From positions 404,280 to 468,279 of the forward strand of contig CAJNOI010000071.1 of NCBI GenBank assembly GCA_905250115.1: a stretch of DNA of 64,000 bases. Reading direction: 5' to 3'. This document shows positions 38,011 through 49,905 of the stretch, one piece after another. Below the pieces are notes generated by a model that was not told the DNA's origin, did no database searches, and saw nothing but the letters and a program-made list of their open reading frames with translations. Position 1 is the first letter of the stretch, and the number at the start of each line of letters is the position of its first letter. A program made the position numbers and the translations under genes. Source of the DNA: Adineta steineri (taxonomy: Eukaryota; Rotifera; Eurotatoria; Adinetida; Adinetidae).

Positions 38011-39105
38011 ATGTTGATGCAAGATATTATAGCACCTGTACAGAACATACATTTCGATCTTGATGAAATTGTATGCTCTCAACAAGGTGCATTGCCGTTA
38101 CCATTTCCAAATATGGATAAAGCAAATGTTGGTGTATGTGAATTTTTTCTTCGTGCTGGTTGTTCAAATCAACGTTGTCCCTTTCGTCATATACATGGAG
38201 ATAAAACAGTTGTATGTAAACATTGGTTACGTGGTCTATGTAAAAAAGGTCGAATAAATAAACTGATATTACAATTTTTGATTTCATAAATCATTTTTTT
38301 TTCGTGTAGGTGATGATTGTGAATTTCTTCATGAATATGATATGGCTAAAATGCCTGAATGTTATTTCTTTTCAAAATTTGGACAATGCATGAATAAAGA
38401 ATGTGCTTTTCTTCATCTTGATCCAGAATCAAAAATACGTGGTATGTTTTTTGCAAAAACAAAATTTATTAGAGTTTTATTTTTGAAACATTTAAGATTG
38501 TCCTTGGTATGATCGTGGATTTTGTCGTCATGGACCAAATTGTAAAAATCGTCATACACGTAAAGTTCTCTGTCAAAATTATTTATGTGGATTTTGTCCT
38601 GAAGGACCAAGATGTACATTATCACATCCAAGTTTTGAATTACCTAATTCAAATGAATTTACTCCTGTACAACGTAAAATTGTTTATGTTTGTGATTTTT
38701 GTCATGAAACAGGACATAAAGCTTCATCATGTTTTAAATTACCATATGAAGAAAGACAAAAATATCTTAATATGCCATCAAATAATAATCAAACACAACA
38801 ATTTAATAATCGACCACCTTTTGGTCAAAATCAGAATATAAATAATCATCAAGACGGTGGACAACCACAACAAACTGGTAATTTACATCCACCTGATGAA
38901 CAACATCCTCCTGGAATGGGTCTTTCACAACCTTTTCAACATGATGTTACTTGTTTCAAATGTGGCGAACGAGGGTAAGATATAAAATAATTTATATTAC
39001 TGTCTTAAATTCATTTTGTTTTTAATATATTTTAGCCATTATGCTAACAAGTGCACACGATCACATGTACCCTTTATACGTAATCAGAATATTCAACGGC
39101 GATAG
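38011..39105 (+). CDS. CPSF4: Cleavage and polyadenylation specificity factor 30 kDa (CPSF4/CPSF30)
   Basis: Four exons, 38011-38248, 38310-38441, 38497-38974 and 39036-39105, give 305 aa. CPSF30 binds the AAUAAA signal in pre-mRNA 3' processing. Five CCCH zinc fingers follow in order: CEFFLRAGCSNQRCPFRH, CKHWLRGLCKKGDDCEFLH, CYFFSKFGQCMNKECAFLH, CPWYDRGFCRHGPNCKNRH and CQNYLCGFCPEGPRCTLSH. Two CCHC zinc knuckles come after: CDFCHETGHKASSC at about 225-238, and CFKCGERGHYANKC near the C-terminus, split by the last intron. A Gln/Asn/Pro-rich linker lies between them. Start at ATG 38011 (MLMQDIIAPVQ) fits the family N-terminus. It is divergent from SEC62. The two-knuckle layout is of the invertebrate type. 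Confidence 0.95.
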
Positions 39106-41042
39106 TTTATTTCTATTTAGTTTCTTTTTTGTATTTGTGTATCTGTCTCTATGTGAACAATAAAGAAAAACCAAATCGTCTCATTTTCGTTTTGTATAAT
39201 ACGCTAATGCTTTTCTTTTTCAATAGCGTTCTTCTTTATGTATATAATCACAGTCTTTTTGTATGTTTGAAATCAAACGGTGATATATTCATTTGTTTTT
39301 TGTTTGTTTTACAAGGTGAATAAATTTCATCTATTCACAAATAATTGACGTTATACTTTATTTGATATTATCATGAATTTCATGTCATTAATGACATATG
39401 CTTTTGCTTATGTGCATATAAGTGATAACATACTGTAAGAAACTACACATTTTACCTTGTTAATAACGTAAACATATTATTCATGAATAAAAACAACCTG
39501 ACATATTAATTGTTTGATTTTATTTTATCGTCATAACTATGCAGTGCATCATAGAATAAGTCAGGCATACATTTTTATCGAAGGACATTATAGGAAGGTA
39601 AGTAATGTAATATTTTCAACTAGTGTACGTTAATTTTGATATATTCAAATCAGAGCGGTTTTATTTCAAATATTTGATTATTTATTAGAAAAATTTCAGC
39701 TGCTTGTAGTTTATGTCGTATTGCAGTTCTTTTTGGAAGAGTGAAACTATAATATTTACTGGTTGTACTTTCTCCTCTAATACGGCACATCTGCTTAACT
39801 TTTTCCTTAATTTGTCTGTATATCGTCTTTCGGAATTTATTCCAACTGCTGTATTTGGATAACTCAACGGTCTATGATTTTTCTTGAATAGGTATGTGAC
39901 AACTCCAGTTCCACTCAATAAATCGAAACTGTTTGAACAGTTCTTGTTCAATTGAGCTGGAGATGGCGACCAGTTCATTTTATTCACATATTAATCATTA
40001 TATTACATACAAACGTTTGGAAAGAATTATTTTAAGCTTTTATTAATAAGTTCGTTGTCAAAAATAATCGTTAAACGTGAACAGTTGGATATTATTTACG
40101 TTTGTATGTAATATAATGATTAATCTATGAATAAAATAAGCTGGCCGCCATCTCAAGCTCATATCAGTTTGAACTGGCGACCCCGTTCTTCGGTTCAGCT
40201 CATGCAAGCTATTGAGCTTGAGTTGTCACATACATTTTCTGTTCGCTTACCATGACTGTATCAACATAATCATCCTTGTTAATAAATACAAATAGGAATA
40301 GTCAATGGAAAACGAAATTCAACATAGAATTTATGAGACTGCGAAAGAAGTACCACTACCGAAAAAAATATATATGTAAAGAATGTAAATAGTAAATAAT
40401 GTAGTTTCACTCTTCCGAAAAGAACTTTGATGATCGAACTTGTCAAGGTGATAACTTCGATACGGCAGATAGATAATAATAAAAAAATTATTTTTCGATG
40501 AACATTATATTTATTATAATTATTTTGCATTTGATGGTAAATGAATTAAAGTTTACTTTTATTACTGATTTTTTTTAATGATATATGTTTGTTATTTTCG
40601 AAAATCATTTCGTTTTTCAAAAGGTGTCGCCTTTAATCGATCAAAGGTATAAGATAAAAATTACTTTTCTATGATTTGACTACTTGTCAGTGTCTTCTAT
40701 ATAATGAATAGCACAAAACAGTATACATTATCTATGTTTCTTTCACGCTATTTTTCTTAAGGACTTTACTGTATGGACTAATATCATGATTCTATGAAAA
40801 GAAAGGAATCGTTTTCTATTTGAATTTTCTTATTTTATAAATTGGTAATATTTGATAGATAAGTAATAGAATAATATTTCTTTCACAGAAATCGATATTT
40901 TAGGTATGCGTTTTTCAGTTTTGACCATGGAATAAAATTCATTTTTTTGACTAAGAAGGCATTATTTGAGAATTTATTTTGTTTTAGATAAATTTTTTTA
41001 ATATTTTTTTGTTACACTGATAATTTTTTATTAATTAAAAAA
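39106..41042. other. Intergenic stretch holding an inverted duplication
   Basis: No intact gene. The dominant feature is the inverted repeat 39690-40440 listed separately. The rest is AT-rich; 3' untranslated sequence of CPSF4 should occupy the left end. Confidence 0.5.
39690..40440. repeat. Diverged inverted duplication, arms of about 330-340 bp
   Basis: The reverse complement of 39690-40016 aligns with 40098-40440. The inner ends share ACGTTTGTATGTAATATAAT, then GATTAAT, GAATAAAAT and CGCCATCTC. Further out both arms carry GAGTTGTCACATAC and then TAGTTTCACTCTTCC followed by AAAAGAACT. A spacer of about 80 bp separates them. The left arm (minus strand) keeps a roughly 100-codon frame beginning MNKMNWSPSPAQLNKN. 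The right arm (plus strand) begins MNKISWPPSQAHISLN but soon hits stops. It looks like two head-to-head copies of one sequence, one of them decayed. Nature (gene pair or foldback element) unknown. Confidence 0.65.
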
Positions 41043-42764
41043 ATGAAAGCCCTTATTCTTGTTGGTGGTTATGGCACACGATTACGTCCATTAACCCTAA
41101 CAAAACCCAAACCATTAGTTGAATTTTGTAATAAGCCAATGGTATTTCACCAAATCGAAGCTTTAGCACACGTATGAATTTATATATATATATATCTATT
41201 TCATTATCTAAGAGATTTATATTTAGGCTGGTGTTACACATGTAATTTTAGCTGTTAGTTATTTATCAGATATGTTACAACGAGAAATGGAAGTCGAAGC
41301 TAAACGTTTAAATATAAAAATAACACTTTCACAAGAAACAGAACCATTGGGGACAGGTTAGAATATTAAATCTATTTGTTGTTGTTTTTAATAATAATAA
41401 TAATTTCGTTTTATTGTTATTTAGCTGGCCCATTGGCATTAGCACGTAAACATCTCCAATCAGATAATGATCCATTTTTTGTACTAAATTCTGATATTAT
41501 ATGTGAATTTCCATTTGATGATATGATTAAATTTCATAAAAATCATCAATGTGAAGGTACTATTTGTGTATGTACAATGAATATCATATCAAAAAATTCT
41601 AAATACTATACTATTTTTATTTTTATTATTCAGGTAACAAAAGTTGAAGAACCATCAAAGTATGGTGTTGTTATTTATGAACAAAGTTCTGGTAAAATTG
41701 ACCGATTTGTTGAAAAACCACGGGAATATGTTTCGAATAAAATTAATGCTGGTTTATATATATTCAATCCAACAATAGTTAACCGAATTGAAGTATTATA
41801 ATTTAATATGTTGTAATAGATAATAATCATATAAATATTTTAGTTACGTCCAACATCGATCGAAAAAGAAACTTTTCCAGCTATGGCAGAAGATGAACAG
41901 TTGTATGCCTTTGAACTTAAAGGTAAATAAATAGAGTATTTAATCAAAGCTATGTATTGAATTATGAAAAAAAGATTTTTCATACGTCTAAGAAGAAGGA
42001 TTACGCTGGCCCCGCGAATAAAGATGTTGACAAAAAGAGTGAATCAGAATATTAGCCATCTTGAGGGTATGTATTCTTATCTTACCCTCGCCCATCCCAC
42101 ACCCATCATCACTCACCCACACCCTGGCTTAATAGTTAATTTTGGATTTGGCCAAATTATTGTTAGCAATGGAGATAAATCTTTATGTTAAAATAAAATT
42201 TTATTTATAGGTTTTTGGATGGATGTTGGTCAACCTAAAGATTATTTAACTGGCATGAGTTTATATCTTAATCATATTCGTCATTCATATCCAGAACGAT
42301 TAGCACATGAAAACAGTATTGTAGGCAATGTATTACTGGTATAAAATTTATATATTATTTTTAAGTTCATTTGATTAATCGGAATAATTTCGTATAGGAT
42401 CCAACAGCTAGAATTGGTGAACGATGCCATATAGGACCTAATGTTGTTATTGGTCCTCGTGTTATTATTCAAGATGGTGTTTGTTTAAAAAATTGTACAG
42501 TACTTGCTGATTCATTAATTAAAAGTCATACATGGATTTCTAATTGTATTGTTGGTTGGAGATGTAGTATTGGCAAATGGGTAAATTATTTCTTTAAAGA
42601 ATTTAAATTTCATTTCGTTTTATTTTATTTAGGTTCGTATGGAAAATACATCTGTTCTTGGTCTTGATGTATCCGTACAAGACGAATTATTTATAAATGG
42701 TGGTGTTATATTACCACATAAATCAATTAGTGAAAGTGTTACGGAACCAAAAATTCTTATTTAA
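41043..42764 (+). CDS. GMPPB: Mannose-1-phosphate guanylyltransferase beta (GDP-mannose pyrophosphorylase)
   Basis: Eight exons, 41043-41171, 41227-41356, 41425-41567, 41634-41792, 41844-41922, 42211-42338, 42398-42580 and 42633-42764, give 360 aa, the same length as animal GMPPB. It makes GDP-mannose from mannose-1-phosphate and GTP for glycosylation, in the cytosol. The N-terminal nucleotidyltransferase domain shows the signature [32 protein letters not shown] with the metal-binding Asp, VEKP and NAGLYIF, then [15 protein letters not shown]. The C-terminal left-handed beta-helix (hexapeptide repeats) runs from [20 protein letters not shown] to the end, closing with [15 protein letters not shown], as in the family. 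Intron 5 is long (288 nt) and holds a C-rich telomere-like tract (42063-42125). No key residue is missing. Confidence 0.96.
42063..42125. repeat. Telomere-like C-rich tract in GMPPB intron
   Basis: GAGGGTATG, then TACCCTCGCCCATCCCACA, then ACTCACCCACACCC. It starts with TTGAGGGT, as does the tract at 23822. It is part of a loose family with 21841-21915 and 23824-23896. Confidence 0.45.
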
Positions 42765-43685
42765 GCTCAATTATTAACTTCATTTTTGTTTTATCAAAGC
42801 AATTAATAATATATATGTATAAATATATTCAATGGTTATGAATCTCTTTTCTTTTCTTTTTTTATATTAATCTAAATTTATTGATACAGTCTTTATTGAA
42901 TCAATTAAAGTGATCATTGTTGAGATATTTTTTTTTCTTTGTGATACATGACAAGATTGACTTTGATTAGGTACTTTATTTTTTTTTGTCATTCCAATAT
43001 TTAATGACTGTCATTTTTTTTCTCTATCTTGTTATTCTATCAGCATGATCAATTTTGTATGTTTTTCTCTTTCTTTATCATTATATTTAACAAAATAAAT
43101 GACTATATGACTATTATATATATATGTTTCTTTCTCTTTCTTTTCAAGTTCGCGACAGTATATGAGGCTTCAAAAAACGACAGACGTCATTAAAAGTTCG
43201 GCGACTCGAATGTTTTTTTAACTAACAGGTCATTATAAAATCGAAACATGTTTTATAAACTATTTCGTATTTACTAAAGTTGGGTTAAAAATAAATCATA
43301 TTTGCAAACATTTCGATTCAAATATCAAAACAACACTTTATATGATTAATTATTTGCTATTAACCACATATAAGTAATTGCTAAGTCAATAATGAAATAT
43401 GTGGGCACGTTTTCTCTGACAAGTTATTTCACTGAAACAAAGAGAAGCAATATAATATTGTTTTTCTTTCATTCCTTTTACCGAGTAGATGGATTGATAA
43501 AATTAACTAGTTGTTCGTCATTCACGTGTTACTAAGGCTTCTTTTCTATTTTGTATATATATTGATTAATATAATAAAAATACCAACCTAACACATTTCC
43601 TACATACTATTTTAGATTACGACTAGATAAAGTCGGATTCATTGGTATTGATCAATTGACTTCAATCTATGTCTATTGACCTATC
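42765..43685. other. Intergenic, nothing recognised
   Basis: AT-rich, with T/C-rich tracts around 42850 and 43010-43140. It probably holds the 3' end of GMPPB and the promoter of the TIR-SAM gene. Confidence 0.5.
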
Positions 43686-45627
43686 ATGGATACTACAGAA
43701 TCAGATCAATTACGTATGATATTTCATTTTTTTTATTATACAATAATATCGTTAAACTTTTATTCTTCCAAAGAACTCCTGACATCGATACCAACAACAA
43801 TGTCAAATGAAATAAATACAACACAAGATGATTCAGATTCAGACGTAAGGTTACTTTTTTTTTGTTTCACCAAAAGTAAACATTTTCATTTAAATAGATT
43901 TTATTTTCGTCTATGAATGAGGAACAAAATCTAAATCATAATTATTCATCCTGTAATAATGCTTGTATGTGTTTATATTCATTTCAGAAAGTTCGCATAT
44001 ACAATACTATTAAAATCTTTTCGATATCTATCTAGGTGAAAGTGAAAACGAATCAGATTCTACTGATGAACAACCATCAGAAGCTATTGATGATAGTAAA
44101 TATTTCCTATTAATTTTATCTATTTATAAATTAATATTTTATAATTATCTAGGTATCCTTCCAAATGAATTACAAAAAGATCCTACTGAAAAATCATTTG
44201 ATAGTTTGTATATGATTTTATTCGAAGATTATTTATTATAGTTATTTTATTCTATAGAATCTTTTCATCCTCAACCATCACAAGAGCGTGATGATATTCG
44301 TTCACCTGCGCAAGACACTGAATTATCTGTAGGAACTTATTTGAGCACTGTAACTGATACAGATCATCCTTATGAAATTCAATCTACAGGAGCAGTACCT
44401 ATTTTTTTCGAAGAAAGTTATCCTATGCCTTGTAGTGATGATAAAGATGGTAGGAGATAAACTTTTTTATTTGTTATTTGTATTAATTTTATCTATTAGC
44501 AATTTCAATAATAAAACAACAATTAACCACAACAACGACTACAACTACAACTGAATATATTGAAACAAAAAAACATAAAAATGATCTTGGACATATCATG
44601 ATTAGTTATAATCATTCAACAAAAATTTTATGTTCAAAAATTGCTAAAGCATTAAAAGTAATAAGAAAAATAAAAAAAATCATATATTTTTTTAATGACG
44701 AATATTCTATTTAGAATATGAATTATATAGTTTGGATTGATCAAGATAATATCTCAGGCAATATATTTGGATCGATGGCTCAAGCTGTTGAAAATTCTTT
44801 TGTTGTTTTAATGGCCATTAATGAACCATATTATCAAAGTCGATATTGTCGATTAGGTAAAATATTCCGTAACATCTTTTTTTGAAATTCTTAATATGTT
44901 TTATTATTATAGAAGCTGAATATTCTGTTGAATTAAATAAAGCATCTATTCCAATGTTAATGCAATCTGACTATAAAGCATTAGGTTGGCTTGGAATAAT
45001 CAATGGGTCAAAACTTCATATTGATTTTAGTAAACATGCATTTGATGAGGCATTCAATGCACTTGTACGTGAAATAGAATCTGTTCGCTCTTCTCTTGGA
45101 GCTGATCGTCATGATCGAACAAGCAGTAAATATGAATATTAAGAATTGTGTTTTTTTTATTGAAAAGTTTATTTTTAGTCTCAACATCTGTTCATGATAA
45201 TCAATTAATGACAACAATGAATAATCATTGGACTTCTTTTCAAAATGTTAATGAATGGAATGTTGATGATGTTGTTGAATGGTTAAATCGAGAAAAACTT
45301 CAAATGTAAAATTTATTTTTCTATTTTTCGTTTTTTTTATTTTTATGTTTATTTTAGGTTTGAAGATTCTTTAAGGAATTTTACTGGAGCAACATTATGG
45401 CAATTGTATAAAGTAAAATTTGATGTAAATTAAATTGTTACAATATAAATTTATTTATCCACTCTAACATCTTTTTTTGTTATTTTTAGTCTCCAACAGA
45501 TTATTATCGAATGGTTGAATCCTTGCTTCCACCAACATGTCTACTTCGTCTTTTGCACAACTTAACATTTAATGGTGCACTTGAATCACTATTTTCTTCA
45601 TCTAATTCAAAAACAAAATACTTATAG
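43686..45627 (+). CDS. TIR-SAM domain protein
   Basis: Exons 43686-43713, 43774-43844, 43898-43964, 44036-44095, 44153-44203, 44258-44449, 44500-44657, 44715-44856, 44913-45125, 45179-45305, 45358-45424 and 45490-45627 give 437 aa. The first 180 residues are acidic and Ser/Thr-rich and the exon ends there are less certain. A TIR domain spans about 185-315: LGHIMISYNHSTKILCSKIA, NMNYIVWIDQDNISGNIFGS, AVENSFVVLMAINEPYYQS, CRLEAEYSVELNKASIPMLM and GWLGIINGSKLHIDF. Glu 257 in CRLEAEY sits where SARM1-type TIR NADases carry their catalytic Glu. A SAM domain follows (about 345-410, EWNVDDVVEWLNREKLQMFE, then FTGATLWQLY). SARM1 has SAM-SAM-TIR, so the order here is reversed. A role in NAD-cleaving or adaptor signalling is inference. 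The last donor could instead be 45413. Confidence 0.82.
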
Positions 45628-46387
45628 ATTTTAGTTGTAATTCGTTTTTATTATTTTTTTGTAACAAAGAACAAACCAGTGATAAGTTTTTATTTGTTTT
45701 ATTAATTATAGTTTCCCGTGTGATAAGTTAACTTAACTAAGTTGTCATTTTTTTTTATAAAATGGATACTATTCATATGTAACCTGTGATTGATTACATC
45801 GCATCTCTTCTTTTTTCTCGTATGCATTGCAATCTATTGATGTTAAGGGCCCGATATGTGCCTGTTAATATATACATTCACAGATGTAATTTAAATGCGC
45901 ACTAAGAAAAAAGAAATGCATATGACACACACATAATAAAAGTAGCAGTTATTTCTTTTCGCGTTCTTTTATTATCATCATAGGTTTCTTTTTTTTTTTG
46001 ACGAGGGCGACATCGGGGCGCGCATAGATGCAACTGATGATGGTAGAGACTGAAATAGAAAGAGAAAAAAATGTTGTTTTTTTTCTTCTTTACATCGTCG
46101 GGTTCGGGTTGCATTTTGTAAGAATGGTTGATACGGAGAGGTAAAAAACGGGGCGCAGTAAATAAAACAAAAAAAAATATTTCATCACTTATTTTCATTA
46201 ACAACCGTCTCCCAATACACACATATAAATGCAATTATATTTTATTTTTACATGAAATGTATACTGATATACATAACATTGGATATTCGTATTTGTTTCA
46301 TGCCTGATTAATCTAGTAATATTGACAATGCAATTGACTAATTTTGTTTTTATAGATTAATTTATCAATTAATCAATCTTTACATTA
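45628..46387. other. Intergenic, nothing recognised
   Basis: AT-rich with one GC-richer patch at 45995-46160. No coding exon was recognised. Upstream region of the first Rel-type gene. Confidence 0.5.
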
Positions 46388-48770
46388 ATGATGGAAGCGG
46401 ATTTCTTTCTAAATTCATTGGATTCATTGAATCTCAGTGGTCAGTGGCAACCATCCTCAACGCCAGATATATTAGATTCTTCGTTGAATAGTCAAGTAAG
46501 CTAAACAAAGTTTCCTATCAATATCTATTTGATTATTCTATCTAAAGATTCTTGACGATATCGTTCTAAGTACAGATGATTATCAACATGCATCATCATC
46601 CACCTCTGATGATATATCGAATGCTTTAATTGATCCTGGCATGGATCGTAAGTATTATTTGCATTCAAAATTTCATATAGAAAGAAGAAAAAAAACATCT
46701 ATACATGACGTCATGTCGTTATTTACTTTATGCAATTACTGAGTCATAGTAAACAAAAAAAAACTAAACATATTTGTTTTATTTCTTGAATAGAAAAACA
46801 ATATAATCAGTAATTAATCTTCATAAATTAAATTACTGTTTTTTTTTCAGTAGTTTTTGAAGGTTTTTCACCAGTTAGTAATTCCGAAGAAAATGATGAT
46901 ATTTCCGCGTTAATATCGACACCTATTGGTGAGCTATCAACACCTACTGGTGAAGTGCCGACTCAAAGTACAATTGAACAGACTCTGTATCGAATGAGTA
47001 TTAATCAAACTAATACAGGTAAATATAAATTTATTTATTGAACTTTTGACTGAACAAATTTTCTATTTAATAGATATGTTATCATCAGTTCAAATTGGTA
47101 GTTCACCAGTAGAACAAAATAAAATCGATAGTAAATAAAATCATACATATATTTATTTTTATTAATTATTTATCTTAGATTCAATTTTAGCAAGCAAAGT
47201 TGTTCGTAATCAACAACGTCTATATAAAAATGCATCAAAATCAAGAAAAAGTTCTAGTAAATCAATTGTTTTGTTTGGATTTTTAAATAACATATCGTTT
47301 ATTTATTTCTAGGTTATCGACAGGCTTCATCAACTGTTGCTCCAATTGATGTTCTTTCAAGTATATTGATCTATACATATTAATATTTAATTTAATCTTT
47401 ATTATCTCTTAGGTTATGGTGTTTGTCAACCATGCACTACAGCACAAATGGAAGATGACTTAGATTTTGCAAAAGGTACATATATATATATTTCTTTATA
47501 ATTAATCTATTTATTTTTAATTTTTAGTTCTTCAAATGGATTCAATGGAATCACGAAATAAAATTCAAATAAAATCTCATCCACGCGAAAAGTATCGCCC
47601 ACGAACAGAAAAAGAAAGTCAAACTGCAGCACATTATCTTCGATGCGAACAAAACAGTGGAGATGAACATCCATCTATTTATGTATGTTCCTTAAAACCC
47701 CTTCGTATATATGTATATAGTAAATATTCTTTCGTGTATATTAGATACCTTTTGAATGGTGTCTTCAATCGCTTAAAAACATCATTCAAGTTACTCTGGT
47801 TGGCGTAGATAAAGATTCACATTGCTATAAAATTCGTAATAATAAATCTAGTACCGATGAAACTGCACCGATCTTTCAAAAACTTGAAGATCCACATTCA
47901 TTATATTTTTATGTAACTGAAGAAGATATTAACAAAGGATATAAAAAGTAAGTTCGCTTTTTTAAATAGTTTATATGTATAAAATAATATTTCTTTTTTT
48001 TAATGTTTAGTTTTATGATTGAACTTATTAAAAGTAAACAGGATGAAATTATAACAAAAGATTTAATTAAAACACGACAACTAGAGCAATCGATGCTTCG
48101 TTTTACTCGCTTTTATGAAACCGAAAAAAATACATTTGAACGTGATGAGAGTAGTACTGAATATTCCTGTGTAATGAAAGAAGGTAAATGATTTTGTTTT
48201 TATAGAAAATTATTTTATCTATTCAATATTTTTTTTTGAAGCATATGGTGATATTGATGTTGTACATATGGGCCCACGATTTGGGCCAATGTGTGGTAAT
48301 GAAGTAGTTTATGCTCATACTAAAGGTCGTTTTCCCAAAGAAGATATTACAGTAGTTGTATCAAAAGATGGTACTTGCTGGTTTCAACCAGTATCATTTA
48401 CAAAAAAAGGAGATTTTATTTATTTTTCAATGCCACCTTGCCCATTTACACAAGTTCCTCAAGCCCAAGCGAACATTACTATATATTATAAAGGAGAAGA
48501 ACTTTATCAATTTGCTTATATATATACAGGATCATTGGATCGTAAGTTGCATGATATTAAATTGAATTTAACTTATAAAACAATTTTTTCTTTGTAGAAG
48601 TATTAGCTGGACTCAATTTGAATGATTCACCTGCAATTCTTAATGAAGCTTCATCATCAAATGCATTCAATGCTTATGATTGTGTTTCAGCTACCGGTGT
48701 ATGTCCAGTTAATTTTTCGTCCAAGAAATCATCAACAGCGAAACGTCCGAAACGTTTAAATGTTAAATAG
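46388..48770 (+). CDS. Rel-homology transcription factor, array gene 1
   Basis: Twelve exons join to 544 aa: 46388-46495, 46548-46647, 46851-47018, 47074-47130, 47179-47255, 47313-47360, 47413-47475, 47528-47692, 47745-47947, 48011-48183, 48242-48541, 48598-48770. It should be a DNA-binding factor of the NF-kB/NFAT superfamily. The first 200 residues are acidic and Ser/Thr-rich, as in activation regions. The Rel DNA-binding domain starts near residue 214: KIQIKSHPREKYRPRTEKES, then YVTEEDINKGYKNFMIELIK and RQLEQSMLRFTRFYETEK. RPRTEKE aligns with the DNA-contact loop (RFRYxCE in NF-kB, RAHYETE in NFAT). The IPT/dimerisation domain follows (about 390-487): GPRFGPMCGNEVVYAH, KEDITVVVSKDGTCWFQPVS, NITIYYKGEELYQFAYIY. 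No ankyrin repeats. A basic tail, AKRPKRLNVK, could be a nuclear localisation signal. It has more exons than copies 2-4, including one at the Rel/IPT junction. Confidence 0.85.
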
Positions 48771-49905
48771 ATAGAACGGTGAAGTTCATGGGGTTTATTT
48801 TTATATATTATTACAAAACTATATTATACTTTCGATAATATGTACGGTTGACAACAGTTCGAAGATGATATTGACTTTGTGTATTGACCGTTGATTTAGA
48901 TGGTAGTAAGATTTGAAAGAAAGAAAAGTTTACATTTGCATGCATATTATAGAGCAGTCTATCATATTTTTATTCTGTTTTTGTTATCTATGTGTTGTAC
49001 ATTTGTGTGTAAGAATAAAAAATATATAAACTTTATTTAATATATCGATGTCGATCGCCAAATNNNNNNNNNNNNNNNNNNNNNNNNNNNNNNNNNNNNN
49101 NNNNNNNNNNNNNNNNNNNNNNNNNNNNNNNNNNNNNNNNNNNNNNNNNNNNNNNNNNNNNNNCTTCAGACGATAAAAATTTTTTTATGAATGAAATTTC
49201 AGATGATAATCAAGTACTGCTTTGTACTCGATTATATAGGATAATACGAGTCACTATTAGCTCTTTCAGAACCTCTGATGTTCATATACAACCTGACGTC
49301 ATTGTTTTTTTTATAAAATTATATTACTTCTACGCTTTATTTCAGCTCAAAAAGAAAATTATATATCAGGGTATTGGTTTTGTTTTAGTAAGTTTCTCTT
49401 TTTCTCTATCATTGTTGTACAGATAGTATATACCATATACATCTATATATTTTTTTTCTTTGCTTTGTTTCACCTGTGAAATATCCAGTCTTTATATTGG
49501 TTATTTACAAATGACTTTAGGATATTTCCAATCACAAAAATACATAGCGAGTCTTTTCTTCTTCAAAACTAAACCAATCCTGAAAGAGTTACTCATACTA
49601 TTGCGCATTGATATATTTTTTTCGCGAGAATGAAGTTAAGCAGATATAAATTTCAAACAGTTATTACTGACATTGTTATTTCATACTGATGGTTAAATAT
49701 AGCGAATGGTTAACTGCGTTCAAGTGTTGTTTTTTTCTCATAGAACTTGAGATTATATAGGGTAAATAGGAAGTACCTGATGCGAATGAGACGAATAATT
49801 TTATCAACCGCCTTGTTCTCAGCAAATTTCATGAATAAAAGTTTTACTTTTTCTAAACATGTTTATTTTGTTTTATATATTCTAAGTGTATATGAAAGCA
49901 TAGAT
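48771..49905. other. Spacer between array genes 1 and 2, with assembly gap
   Basis: Contains the N run 49064-49163. After the gap, 49164-49905 is clearly similar to the upstream DNA of array genes 3 and 4 (for example ATTGCGCATTGATATATTTT near 49600 against ATTGCGCATTTATATATTTT near 60660), so it belongs to the duplicated unit. Confidence 0.6.
49064..49163. other. Assembly gap (100 N)
   Basis: Exactly 100 unknown bases, the usual placeholder for a gap of unknown size. It falls inside the Rel array, where duplicated units make assembly difficult. Confidence 0.98.
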
